Of a stretch of DNA of 64,000 bases, positions 34,284 to 43,430 are shown piece by piece. Source of the stretch: Acidimicrobiaceae bacterium (GTDB lineage Bacteria > Actinomycetota > Acidimicrobiia > Acidimicrobiales > Aldehydirespiratoraceae). The notes below the pieces were generated by a model, which saw only the letters and a list, made by a program, of their open reading frames with translations, had not been told where the DNA came from and made no database searches. The translations under genes and the position numbers were made by a program. Numbering within the stretch: the stretch's first letter is position 1; each line of letters begins with the position of its first letter. The stretch covers positions 149,149 to 213,148 of the forward strand of contig VXYK01000035.1 in the NCBI GenBank assembly GCA_009845995.1, in the 5' to 3' direction.

Positions 34284-37200
34284 TTGTCAACCGCCGAGGA
34301 TGTCGCATATCTGAACGAACGCAAAGCCGCTTGGGTCGAGAGCCTGTGGCGTCTGCTGGACGACGCTGAAGCGCGTCTTGCCGTAGCTCGTAGAGAACTG
34401 CGCGGCCCGGAGCGAAACGTCGTGTTGGCGGATCTTGATGCTGAATGCTGGCGTATCGACGCGGGCTTGACCGAACTGGTCGGCCCACCCGATGAAAGCG
34501 AGCTGACTCCAGCGCCGGGCCGAGGTTCGGCCCTCGAGGGCGCTGGGACGGTTCCCGGGGTGGTCCAGTTGCACCTGTCGCGGTCTGATGGACGGATCGT
34601 TGCCTGGGCGTCGGGCCATCAGCAACGCCCCGAGAATCACGAATTGGTGTTGCAGCGAATCAAAGCCCTCGGCGGGGTGACCTCCGACTGGGATCAACAA
34701 GCCACGGTGAAAATTCCCGGAAGTGGAAGGGCAAGCACGGTTTCGGCCCCGATCGAAAAAGTGATCGGCTGGTTGGCTCCGTTGGGACGCACCGCCAACG
34801 ACGACGATGTCGGAACCAGTGTGACCTGGATGGGTTACGCCACCGCTGTGGCGATCAAGATGGTTGCCGAAGGTCGCTTCGTCCCGCAGTTGGTCCAGTC
34901 AAAACGTCGCCGCAAAGATCCAGCGAGCGACCACGGCACGTTCCGGATCCGCTGGATGCCGGCCCTGATCGATCCTGACGTGCTGGCTGGTTTGGTTCGG
35001 TCGGTGCCGTCCGCAGCCATGTTGGGCAGTCGCGAACAAGAAAAAGAGAAGTTCACGCTGGCCGCGTTGGCCGACCTGACTGACGCCATAGTGGGTTTCG
35101 CCGCAGGCCAGTTGGAGACCCCGGCGGCTCCACCTGAAATCAACACGCGCGCTGATGTTGCTGAGGCGGCTGTCTCCCACCTCGGCGGTACTCCCTTCCT
35201 CGCTCCGACGAAAGCTGGCGGAGAACTCGTACGTCGTCTCAACCAGTGGGCCTTTCCTGTACTGGGCACCGTTGGAGTTCGCCTTGTGGTGCAGTTGGAT
35301 CCGCCCGATGACGCTGGAGCCTGGCACGTGGCCGTGTTGTGTCCCGACGACGAGGGAAACTTGATACCGGCCGAAGTGGCAATCACGCTCGCATCGAAGT
35401 TGAACTCGAAAATTATCGTGGCCCATCTGTCGAGGCTTGAGCGCCTATTCCCAGAACTCATGCGTCTGGGGGGTCGACGCCGCGGTGAAGTGTTCCTGTC
35501 CCAGGATGAAGCCTGGAGGTTGATGACGGAGTCCGGGGACCGACTCCGCTCGGCTGGGTTCGATGTGAGAGTTCCGGCGATGCGGCGCCAAAAGGCGGTG
35601 GCGTCACTGCGCCTGACCTCCGAGACTGACGAGACTGTGGTCGGCGCGCAACAACTGGCGAACGTTCGCTGGTCAGCGGTGTTCGACGAAGTCGAGCTCA
35701 GTGCTGCGGAAATCGCCCAGTTGGCTGCCAAGGCTCGTCCGTTGGTGCGTTCGCGCGGCCAGTGGGTCGAACTGGACAAGGCAGATCTGGCAGAGGCTGC
35801 GGCTGCGTTGGCCGAAAGGGCTGACAAGACACGGCTCACCGGCGCCGACATGCTTCGTCACGCGCTTGGGCTGGAAGGTTCCCCGCTTGCGGGTGGCATC
35901 AACATCGTGGGCGAGGGCTGGGCGGCCGACCTTCTGCGCAGTGTCAAGAACTTCCCCGAGAATCCAACCACCAAGCCGGATGGGTTCACCGGTGAATTGC
36001 GCAACTACCAAGCAGACGCACTTGTGTGGCTTCATTTTCTCGACGACGCCGGTCTGGGAGGCTGTCTGGCTCTCGACATGGGTCTCGGCAAGACGCCGAC
36101 AACGCTGGCCAGCTTGGCGTTGTCCACCTCTGGTACCGGGCTGGTCATCGCTCCCCCAGCGGTCGTCGGCAACTGGGCCAGCGAGGCGCGGAACTTCGTC
36201 CCCGGCTTGAAGGTGCTGGTTCATCACGGTGCCAACCGAGCAAAGGGCTCGGCGCTGAGAACAGCCGTTCGCGCAGCTGATGTTGTGATCACCACCTATG
36301 GCACGGCCGTGAGGGACATGGACCAACTCAGCAAGTTCAGTTGGGGCAAGGTCGTCATCGACGAGGCTCAGGCCATCAAGAATCCGTTGGCCGAAACCTC
36401 CCAGCAACTCCGTCGTTTGGAGGCCGGCAGCCGCCTTGCCCTCACCGGGACGCCGATTGAGAACGGTCTAGGAGATCTTTGGGCGATCATGGACTGGGCG
36501 AACCCGAATCTTCTGGGCCCGCGTGCACAATTCATAGCCCAGTTGACGCCCAACAAGAACGGTGCCAACTCCCAAAAAAACGGGGCCCGTGCCAACGGGA
36601 GTCGCGCGAAGCGCGGCGGCGAGGAAGCGCTGAGAGCCCTCAACGGCATTCTCGTGTATCGGCGAACCAAGGCCGAACCCGCGATCGCCGCTGAGCTTCC
36701 GGATCGCATCGACGAACTCGATCATTGTCCGATGACTCCAGAACAGATCGGTCTGTATCAAGCTGTCATCGACAGCCTGATTCTCAAAACCACGAATCGC
36801 GAACCAGGAACGCCTGAACGCAAGGGTGCGGTGCTCGCAGCAATCACCGCTCTGAAGCAGATATGCAACCATCCGCTCAACTATCAAGACGATGACAAAG
36901 GCGTCGAGGGCCGTTCAGGGAAACTCGCCCGTCTCTACGAGATACTCTCGCATGTCTTCGCAGCGGACGAAAAAGTGCTCGTGTTCACCCACTTCGCGAG
37001 TTGGGGAGAGATACTGGCCGACCATCTCTCCGAATGGAGCGGCCACAAGATCTCCTGTTACCACGGAGGTTTGGCCCGAGGTGCCCGAGATCGTCTCGTG
37101 GCTGAATTCCAAGGCTCTTCAGGAGCCGGTGCGATGGTCTTGTCGCTCAAGGCGGGAGGCACGGGTCTCAACCTGACAGCAGCCAACCACGTGGTCCTCT

Positions 37201-37559
37201 ATGACCGTTGGTGGAATCCTGCGGTAGAAGACCAGGCTCGAGATCGAGTTTGGAGAATAGGGCAGAAGAACACCGTGATCTGCCATCGTCTTGTTTGTCC
37301 CGGCACCATCGACGAGCGAGTTGAGGAAATCGTCGCCGGCAAGCGCCAGATAGCCAGTCTGACGCTGCCCAAGTCAAGTTCGATCGGTGATCTCAACGCC
37401 GACCAACTGCAAGCTGTGCTCGGGATAGACAGCGCCGCGTTGCTCGATGTCGATTCCGATACGGAGATCGCTTTTGCCCAAGCTCCGCAATTCTCTGACA
37501 CGTCGGAACTTGAGGAGTTTGCCGAGTCCGAACCACCGGTCGAGAGCGAAGGGGGCTGA
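34284..37559 (+). CDS. SNF2-family DEAD/DEAH-box helicase (HelZ-like)
   Basis: 1091 residues from the TTG at 34284. The frame stays open and protein-like for 27 more codons up to TAG at 34200-34202, where AGGAG at 34201 would suit a start at GTT 34212, so the true N-terminus is unclear. Walker A is LALDMGLGKTPTT (near 595-605), the DEAH-type box is VVIDEAQAIKN (near 690), LTGTPIENGLGDLWAI is motif III, and DRVWRIGQKN (near 985) is motif VI. The N-terminal 500 residues carry a SNF2-associated bacterial domain. ATP-driven DNA translocation, repair or remodelling is expected. It is followed at 4 bp by a small gene. Confidence 0.9.
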   Translation: MSTAEDVAYLNERKAAWVESLWRLLDDAEARLAVARRELRGPERNVVLADLDAECWRIDAGLTELVGPPDESELTPAPGRGSALEGAGTVPGVVQLHLSRSDGRIVAWASGHQQRPENHELVLQRIKALGGVTSDWDQQATVKIPGSGRASTVSAPIEKVIGWLAPLGRTANDDDVGTSVTWMGYATAVAIKMVAEGRFVPQLVQSKRRRKDPASDHGTFRIRWMPALIDPDVLAGLVRSVPSAAMLGSREQEKEKFTLAALADLTDAIVGFAAGQLETPAAPPEINTRADVAEAAVSHLGGTPFLAPTKAGGELVRRLNQWAFPVLGTVGVRLVVQLDPPDDAGAWHVAVLCPDDEGNLIPAEVAITLASKLNSKIIVAHLSRLERLFPELMRLGGRRRGEVFLSQDEAWRLMTESGDRLRSAGFDVRVPAMRRQKAVASLRLTSETDETVVGAQQLANVRWSAVFDEVELSAAEIAQLAAKARPLVRSRGQWVELDKADLAEAAAALAERADKTRLTGADMLRHALGLEGSPLAGGINIVGEGWAADLLRSVKNFPENPTTKPDGFTGELRNYQADALVWLHFLDDAGLGGCLALDMGLGKTPTTLASLALSTSGTGLVIAPPAVVGNWASEARNFVPGLKVLVHHGANRAKGSALRTAVRAADVVITTYGTAVRDMDQLSKFSWGKVVIDEAQAIKNPLAETSQQLRRLEAGSRLALTGTPIENGLGDLWAIMDWANPNLLGPRAQFIAQLTPNKNGANSQKNGARANGSRAKRGGEEALRALNGILVYRRTKAEPAIAAELPDRIDELDHCPMTPEQIGLYQAVIDSLILKTTNREPGTPERKGAVLAAITALKQICNHPLNYQDDDKGVEGRSGKLARLYEILSHVFAADEKVLVFTHFASWGEILADHLSEWSGHKISCYHGGLARGARDRLVAEFQGSSGAGAMVLSLKAGGTGLNLTAANHVVLYDRWWNPAVEDQARDRVWRIGQKNTVICHRLVCPGTIDERVEEIVAGKRQIASLTLPKSSSIGDLNADQLQAVLGIDSAALLDVDSDTEIAFAQAPQFSDTSELEEFAESEPPVESEGG

Positions 37560-37563
37560 CGCC

Positions 37564-37914
37564 GTGAACGAGGAAACCGCCAACTCGACCCGACAACGAT
37601 CGCGTTCGCGAAATCGCAACAAGGGCAATTCGGCGAACTCCAATGCCGGTCGCCAAAACGCCCAATCCCGTGGGCGCAAAGCGGCAGCCAAGATAAACCC
37701 GATTGAGTTCTGGGGAGATCCTGAGTTGCTGCCGGCGCCGGAAGAAGTCGTAGCACAATCGGGCGATGCTCGAGCCCTGCTCAACTCGTTGGGTCGACCG
37801 CCGGTGCCGGGCCAGGAGACGGCCGCGGAGCGATGGTTCACACTCGTCTACGAGAGAGCCGCATTCCTGGCTGGAGCGTTGGCCGCTGCGGGTGAACTCG
37901 ATCAGAGCGAGTAG
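37564..37914 (+). CDS. Small hypothetical protein next to SNF2 helicase
   Basis: 116 residues from GTG at 37564, 4 bp after the helicase stop. The first ~40 residues are disordered, rich in Asn, Arg and Ser (STRQRSRSRNRNKGNSANSN). The rest looks folded: IEFWGDPELLPAPEE, then a Pro-rich linker and a helix (AAERWFTLVYERAAFLAGAL). The basic disordered head suggests nucleic-acid contact. It is likely translated with the helicase and may be an accessory subunit; that is context only. fbiC begins 11 bp later. Confidence 0.7.
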   Translation: MNEETANSTRQRSRSRNRNKGNSANSNAGRQNAQSRGRKAAAKINPIEFWGDPELLPAPEEVVAQSGDARALLNSLGRPPVPGQETAAERWFTLVYERAAFLAGALAAAGELDQSE

Positions 37915-37925
37915 CGTTTCAGAAC

Positions 37926-40340
37926 ATGCCGGCCGATGAACTTCTTCACGCCCCCCTTGAGGAGTTGATGACAGCGGCGCGGCGTATTCGAGACCAAGCG
38001 CACGGCAAGGTCGTGAGTTATTCGCCCAAGGTTTTTGTTCCGCTCACCATGCTGTGTCGCGACAAGTGCGGATACTGCACTTTCGCCCAGCCGCCGGCAC
38101 GTCTGGAGCAGCCCTACCTGAGTGCTGGCGACGTCATTGCAATTGCCAGGCGTGGTGCGTCGGCAGGCTGCCACGAGGCTCTGTTCACGCTGGGTGAGCG
38201 ACCCGAACGTCGTTACCCGGTCGCTCGGGACTGGCTCACGCGCCACGGTTATGAATCCACTGTCGACTATGTCGTAGCCATGGCGGAACTGGTTCTCGAC
38301 GCGACTGGACTGTTGCCGCACGCGAACACGGGTGCCATGTACGCCGACGAACTGGAGAAACTGCGCCGGGTCGCGCCGAGTCAGGGGATGATGATCGAAA
38401 CCCTGCGAGAGGATCTTGAGTGCCACCGGGGGGCGCCGGACAAGGCGCCGAAGCGTCGGCTGCAAACGCTCGAGTGGGCTGGGCAGCTGCGCATCCCCTA
38501 CACGACCGGCATCCTGGTCGGTATCGGTGAGTCCCGGGAGGATCGCTTGGTCGCTCTTGAGGCGATTGCGGAGTCTCACCGCCGTCACGGACATGTTCAA
38601 GAAGTAATCGTCCAGAACTTTCTGCCCAAGGAAGGCACCGCAATGCACCGGGCGGACCCGTGCCCGCTTGAAACGCATCTGGAGGCGATCGCCCTGGCCC
38701 GCCTGACCCTGCCGCCCGACGTGCATGTGCAGGCACCGCCGAACCTCTCGGACGACTTCGCTGATCTGCTCTCAGCAGGCGTGAGCGATTGGGGTGGAGT
38801 CTCCCCTGTCACCGCTGATCACGTGAACCCCGAACGCCCCTGGCCCGACCTGGAGCGGCTCCGGGAGGTCACTGAAGCTGCCGGTCACACACTGGCGCCT
38901 CGACTTACCGCACATCCTCGCTATGTCCGCGACCCGGACACCTGGATCGATCAAAACCTGCATTTCGCGGTGATGGATCGAAGCGACTCGGACGGGTTCG
39001 GGCGCGACGATCCGGGTTCGGTCTGGCCCGAGCGCACCATGGAGAAAGCCAAAGTTGACGATGGCGCGGAGTACGAGCTCGTGGGTGACATATCCAGCCA
39101 GTGGTATGTCGGCGCCGGCGGCGACCCGAGCGTGCTGGTGCCCGGCCCCCGCAGCGCCAAAGGAGCTGTCGGGGAGGTCGTCGAGGGAGTGCGTGCGGGA
39201 CAGGACGTGGGTTTCGACGAGATTGTCACTCTGTTCAAAGCTCGAGGCCCCGAAGTGGGTGAGGTAGCTCACCTGGCAGACGAACTACGTGCCGAACTTG
39301 TCGGTGATGAAGTCACCTGGGTGGCCAACCGGAACATCAACTACACCAACGTTTGCACGTTTCGCTGCAAGTTCTGCGGGTTCTCAAAAGGACCGTTATC
39401 GCTGAACCTGAGGGGCAAACCGTATTTGTTGACGCTGGACGACATGGCCGAGCGGACCATCGAGGCGGCCGAGCGAGGCGCCACCGAGGTTTGTCTGCAG
39501 GGCGGGATCCACCCGGACTTCGACGGCGACTACTACATCGATGTAGCCCGTGCGGTCCACGAGGCCGTTCCCGACATGCACATCCACGGCTTCACCGCCT
39601 TGGAGGTTACCGAGGGGGCCAAACGAAATCAGGAACCCCTCGCCGACTATCTGGGACGTCTGCGTGACGCTGGGCAACGTTCCCTTCCCGGAACGGCTGC
39701 AGAAATCCTGCACGACGATGTCCGGGCGGTGCTCTGCCCTGACAAGATCACCAGCGACGAGTGGCTTGAGGCCCATCGCACAGCGCACGCGGTTGGATTG
39801 CGCTCCAACGTCACGATCATGTTCGGCTCAATTGAACGGCCTGAGCATTGGGCCCATCACCTGCTTCGCACCCGGGCCCTGCAGGAGGAGACCGGCGGAT
39901 TCACCGAGTTCGTCGGGCTGCCGTTCGTTCACATGGCGTCACCGATCTATCTTCGTCGCGGCTCGCGGCGTGGGCCGACCTGGCGTGAGGTCCTGTTGAT
40001 GCACGCGGTCGCCCGAATCGCCTATCGGGGTCGAATCGACAACATCCAGGGTTCGTGGGTCAAGCTCGGGTTCGGCTCCATCGCTCAACTCCTTCAGGCT
40101 GGTGCCAACGATCTTGGCGGCACGCTGATGGACGAGAACATATCCCGTGCAGCCGGTGCCGCTCATGGCACCACGGTGAGCGAGGCCGATTTCCGCAAGG
40201 TTGTAGAACCATTGGGACGTACGTTGGCTCAGCGCACAACTCTCTACGGCCGCGTCGACCCGTCGAGTCTGCCGTTGCCCACAAGTCGATCACGCCGCGC
40301 CACCATCCCGGTGGTGGCGTCAAGCGGCTTGGCGAGTTAG
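37926..40340 (+). CDS. fbiC: FO synthase FbiC (fused CofG-CofH)
   Basis: 804 residues with two radical-SAM domains. The CofG half has the cluster motif CRDKCGYC (Cys44, Cys48, Cys51). The CofH half has CTFRCKFCGF (Cys477, Cys481, Cys484), with QGGIHPDFDGDYY and AEILHDDVRAVLCPDK following. Together they join tyrosine and 5-amino-6-ribitylamino-uracil to form 7,8-didemethyl-8-hydroxy-5-deazariboflavin, the F420 chromophore. Fusion of the two enzymes is typical of Actinobacteria. All cluster Cys are present. It lies 11 bp after the small protein gene, so it is possibly in the helicase transcript. Confidence 0.96.
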   Translation: MPADELLHAPLEELMTAARRIRDQAHGKVVSYSPKVFVPLTMLCRDKCGYCTFAQPPARLEQPYLSAGDVIAIARRGASAGCHEALFTLGERPERRYPVARDWLTRHGYESTVDYVVAMAELVLDATGLLPHANTGAMYADELEKLRRVAPSQGMMIETLREDLECHRGAPDKAPKRRLQTLEWAGQLRIPYTTGILVGIGESREDRLVALEAIAESHRRHGHVQEVIVQNFLPKEGTAMHRADPCPLETHLEAIALARLTLPPDVHVQAPPNLSDDFADLLSAGVSDWGGVSPVTADHVNPERPWPDLERLREVTEAAGHTLAPRLTAHPRYVRDPDTWIDQNLHFAVMDRSDSDGFGRDDPGSVWPERTMEKAKVDDGAEYELVGDISSQWYVGAGGDPSVLVPGPRSAKGAVGEVVEGVRAGQDVGFDEIVTLFKARGPEVGEVAHLADELRAELVGDEVTWVANRNINYTNVCTFRCKFCGFSKGPLSLNLRGKPYLLTLDDMAERTIEAAERGATEVCLQGGIHPDFDGDYYIDVARAVHEAVPDMHIHGFTALEVTEGAKRNQEPLADYLGRLRDAGQRSLPGTAAEILHDDVRAVLCPDKITSDEWLEAHRTAHAVGLRSNVTIMFGSIERPEHWAHHLLRTRALQEETGGFTEFVGLPFVHMASPIYLRRGSRRGPTWREVLLMHAVARIAYRGRIDNIQGSWVKLGFGSIAQLLQAGANDLGGTLMDENISRAAGAAHGTTVSEADFRKVVEPLGRTLAQRTTLYGRVDPSSLPLPTSRSRRATIPVVASSGLAS

Positions 40341-40359
40341 GGACCGGGAGCGGACGGGA

Positions 40360-40563
40360 TCAGAACACACTTTCGTCGGGTTCGCTCAGGAGGTGTATCG
40401 CCTTTTCGACCGCGCGTCTTGCTCGGGTGAGCCGCCTCTCGTCAACCGGCAACTCCTGGCCGCCGGCGTCTATCGATTCCCTCAGGCGAACTATCGCGAG
40501 ATCCGCCAGTTCTTCGGCAATAGTCTCGAGTCGGCTTCTAATCTCATCGAACTCCTGAGCCAT
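40360..40563 (-). CDS. Small helical hypothetical protein
   Basis: 67 residues from the ATG at 40561-40563. It is entirely helical in appearance: FDEIRSRLETIAEELADLAIVRLRESID, a short break, then DERRLTRARRAVEKAIHLLSEP. It is charged, with no membrane segment and no recognised domain; a coiled-coil dimer or small DNA/protein-binding factor is possible. It faces away from the plus-strand Cys-rich gene (65 bp) and is convergent with fbiC. Confidence 0.6.
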   Translation of the reverse strand: MAQEFDEIRSRLETIAEELADLAIVRLRESIDAGGQELPVDERRLTRARRAVEKAIHLLSEPDESVF

Positions 40564-40628
40564 GGCTCGTACCGTATCGTTGGTAGCCGTGCGGCGGGTT
40601 CGCGATCTGCACAATCGGCGTTACCGTC

Positions 40629-41408
40629 GTGGCAATGGAAGCACCGGATCTTCGCGAGTGGGTCAGTTTCGACGACGCGGACGGTGCTACATGGCATTTT
40701 GATGTCACGTTCTTGACCAGCAACTACGGCTGCATCTACGGAAAGGGCTGCCCTGGGGTATTGACGGAGTTCGCACCCGAATACGAGCACGGGTGTTGCA
40801 CCTACGGAGCACACTTTGTAAGCGATGCGGACCGCCACACGATCGAAGCCCAGATCGCCCGGCTGTCTGACGACGAGTGGCAGTTCGCAGCACAAGCAGC
40901 GGCAATGGGCGGTGCCATCTGCACCAACGATGACGGAGACACAGTCACCCAGATGATCGATGATGCATGCATACTGTTGAATCGCCCCGGGTTTTCCAAG
41001 GGTGCGGGCTGCGCTCTTCATCAGGCCGCGATCGCCCGTGGTGAACGCCCTATTGACTGGAAGCCCGATGTCTGCTGGCAGGTTCCTCTCCGCTACGACG
41101 AGCACACCGAGGAAAATGGCCATATCAATCACGTGTTGAGGGAGTGGAAACGTCGTGATTGGGGCGAGGGGGGTGTGGAGTTCGCCTGGTGGTGCACCGA
41201 TGATCCGCTGGCGTTTCGCGAAGACCGCCCTGTTTGGAAGAGTCTGCGAAGCGAGATCATCGAACTAATCGGTTCCGAACAGTACGAACGGCTGGTCGAC
41301 TACATAAAGGCCCGTGAGCATGACGATGTTGGAAGTAGAGTGTTCCTGCCTCATCCGCAGGTTCGCCGACGCTGTGAGAGTAACGGCGCAATGAAAGAGA
41401 GTTCGTGA
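40629..41408 (+). CDS. Cys-rich hypothetical protein coupled to CLC channel
   Basis: 259 residues from GTG at 40629 (or ATG at 40635). Nine Cys are conserved-looking: NYGCIYGKGCPG (35, 41), EHGCCTYG (56, 57), AICTN (98), DDACILLNRPGF (114), GAGCALH (128), KPDVCWQVPL (149) and AWWCTDD (189). The layout suggests an iron-sulfur or zinc protein; such proteins are familiar in actinobacteria without known function. The stop overlaps the start of the CLC channel gene (GTGA), so the two are co-translated. Confidence 0.75.
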   Translation: MAMEAPDLREWVSFDDADGATWHFDVTFLTSNYGCIYGKGCPGVLTEFAPEYEHGCCTYGAHFVSDADRHTIEAQIARLSDDEWQFAAQAAAMGGAICTNDDGDTVTQMIDDACILLNRPGFSKGAGCALHQAAIARGERPIDWKPDVCWQVPLRYDEHTEENGHINHVLREWKRRDWGEGGVEFAWWCTDDPLAFREDRPVWKSLRSEIIELIGSEQYERLVDYIKAREHDDVGSRVFLPHPQVRRRCESNGAMKESS

Positions 41409-43099
41409 AGAAGTACCTGGGTTCTGTGGTTGCAGGGCAAGACGTTCGACTTCTGGGTGCGTCGGTCGCTATTGGCGTCATCGTCGCAGTCGTGGTCGCG
41501 CTCTTCGAGGCGCTGACCGAATCTGTGCTGCTCCACTGGCTGTTCGACCAATCACTCATCGTCTTGGTGACGGCCCCGGTGGTAGGCATCCTCGCTGCCA
41601 ACGGTGTGCTTCGTTGGGTAGGTCGGGGAACTAGTGGAGCAACCTCCGACGAGTACATTCGGACCTTTCACGAGCGACACCCTCGCTTGCCGATTATCCA
41701 TCTTCCAGGCAAGTTGTTGGCCGGCGTGGCCACTATCGGCATGGGCGGGGCGGTCGGCATGGAGGGCCCCTCGATCTACGCCGGGTCTTCGATCGGACTA
41801 TGGGTCCATGAGAAGACCGGGTCATTTCTGCGACGCGACAAAGCCCGACTGCTGCTCACGGCAGGGGCCGCTGCGGGAATAGCGGCAGTGTTCAAGGCCC
41901 CCGCCACAGGTGTGATTTTTGCGATGGAGGCGCCGTATCGCGAAGACGTCACACCCCAAGCCCTGTTGCCGTCGTTGTTGGCTTCCGCGGCCAGCTATGT
42001 CACCTTCGTCTCCTTGGTTGGCACCGAACCGGTTGTTCCATTCCTGGCAGGCGGGGGCGAAGTTCTCGGTGATTCCGGCGGTTCAGTGTTCGGGGTTGAT
42101 CTGATTGATCTGGCCGGCGCGCTGGCGTTGGGAATTGCAGCCGGGTTGGGTGGTCGCGGGTTTGCCTGGCTGGTTCGTCGCAGCAAAGCCGGGGCCAAGC
42201 GGTACTCGTTGCCGAAGCGACTGCTGCTCGGCGGCATCGGCTTGGCGGTGTTGGCTTGGGTCGCGGAAGTGGTTTTCGAATCCCCACTCACGCTCGGTCC
42301 TGGCACTGAAGCGATGGCGTGGGTGGTAGGTGATCGGGGTCTAGGCCTGATCGCGTTGTTGTTCGGTCTGCGTATGGCTGCAACCATCACGACTGTTTTT
42401 GCCGGCGGCGTGGGTGGCTTGTTCATTCCTTTGGCTGCTCTCGGCGTGGTGCTCGGCGAGTTCGTTGGTCAAGCCATAGGCAAGGATGAGACGACCCTGT
42501 ATCCGATCCTAGGTCTGGCGGCCTTCTTGGGCGCCGGGTATCGCGCTCCGATCGCGGCCGTGATGTTCGTGGCGGAGTCAACCGGTGGTGTAGGGAGCTT
42601 CGTGGTTCCGGCGCTCGTCGCAGCCGCCGTCAGCCAAGTGGTGGCTGGACCGTCTTCGGTAGCGGACTATCAGCGTTCGGTTCGTCTCGGTCATCTCGAA
42701 CGACGCTTCACGCTTCCGCTCACCTCGATCCTGTCGACCGATGTGATGACGGTTCCCCCCGACGCCACCGTCTCGGAGTTCGTCTATTTTCATGTGTTGG
42801 GGCGCCGTGAACGTGTCGTTCCGGTTGTTGAAGGCGGACACTTCTTGGGGCTTGCCCGTCTTGATGACATCTCAGAACTCGATCGCGGAGAATGGGAGGA
42901 GACCGCGATCGGCGATCAAATGGCTACGGACCTGCCGGTGGGTCAACCGTCGTGGACTCTACGCGACGCCGTCGCGGCCATGGAGGAAGCTCAGATAGAC
43001 ATTCTGGCAGTGACCGATGCCAGTGGCGCGTTCATCGGTGTCGTGACCGAAGACGACATCTTGAAGCTTGATGAAATCCTCGACGAAACAGGCAACTGA
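41405..43099 (+). CDS. CLC chloride channel/transporter with CBS domains
   Basis: 564 residues from GTG at 41405. Selectivity-filter regions are recognisable: GRGTSGATSD in the place of GSGIP, GMEGPSIYAG with gating Glu120, and GGLFIPLAALG in the place of GxFxP. About ten membrane helices precede two CBS motifs (from about 437: LTSILSTDVMTVPPDA and AIGDQMATDL...DILAVTD). The gating glutamate argues for channel or H+/Cl- antiport function; the altered first motif makes the ion uncertain. It is coupled to the Cys-rich protein. Confidence 0.9.
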   Translation: MKKYLGSVVAGQDVRLLGASVAIGVIVAVVVALFEALTESVLLHWLFDQSLIVLVTAPVVGILAANGVLRWVGRGTSGATSDEYIRTFHERHPRLPIIHLPGKLLAGVATIGMGGAVGMEGPSIYAGSSIGLWVHEKTGSFLRRDKARLLLTAGAAAGIAAVFKAPATGVIFAMEAPYREDVTPQALLPSLLASAASYVTFVSLVGTEPVVPFLAGGGEVLGDSGGSVFGVDLIDLAGALALGIAAGLGGRGFAWLVRRSKAGAKRYSLPKRLLLGGIGLAVLAWVAEVVFESPLTLGPGTEAMAWVVGDRGLGLIALLFGLRMAATITTVFAGGVGGLFIPLAALGVVLGEFVGQAIGKDETTLYPILGLAAFLGAGYRAPIAAVMFVAESTGGVGSFVVPALVAAAVSQVVAGPSSVADYQRSVRLGHLERRFTLPLTSILSTDVMTVPPDATVSEFVYFHVLGRRERVVPVVEGGHFLGLARLDDISELDRGEWEETAIGDQMATDLPVGQPSWTLRDAVAAMEEAQIDILAVTDASGAFIGVVTEDDILKLDEILDETGN

Positions 43100-43129
43100 G
43101 CGGGCGCGTCAACGCCGAACACCCGTTAG

Positions 43130-43330
43130 CTATTCGCTGCGTCGTGAAGAGTCCCCGACGGTAGTGTCGTCGGCCTCATCTGCGAACTCATCAGCCCAAG
43201 CCAAATGCTCAGGTTTCAGCAGTTCGCCGCTGTCGTCATTGAGATCCTCGAGTAGTCGATCAAAGTCGCCATCGTGTGAGCGTTTAAGCTCACGGGCTTC
43301 CTCGTAACGCCTGTGTCGCCCCTTTTTCAC
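43130..43330 (-). CDS. Small acidic hypothetical protein
   Basis: 66 residues from GTG at 43328-43330. The N-terminus is basic (KKGRHRRYEEARELKRSHDGD), followed by a strongly acidic part (LEDLNDDSGELL, EFADEADDTT). No membrane segment or recognised domain. It is convergent with the CLC gene (30 bp apart) and follows RNase D in the same direction after 100 bp. A small perfect stem, GTGCT/AGCAC with a 7-nt loop at 43352-43368, lies just upstream. Confidence 0.5.
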   Translation of the reverse strand: MKKGRHRRYEEARELKRSHDGDFDRLLEDLNDDSGELLKPEHLAWADEFADEADDTTVGDSSRRSE

Positions 43331-43430
43331 TTTGCGAGCTCCAGTTTGACGGTGCTAACGGTGAGCACGCATTGTATCGGTTGATCGCAGAAATCCGAAG
43401 CGAGTAGCCACTTTGCTCCAACTTCGTTGC

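Noticed and set aside
33866..34324. Minus-strand 152-codon frame across the tal-helicase gap
   Set aside because: It overlaps both flanking genes antisense, with Ser/Arg-rich composition and no recognisable motif.
34284..40340. Defence island around the SNF2 helicase
   Set aside because: Neighbours are fbiC, transaldolase and a small protein; no nuclease, methylase or toxin is nearby, so a defence claim is not supported.
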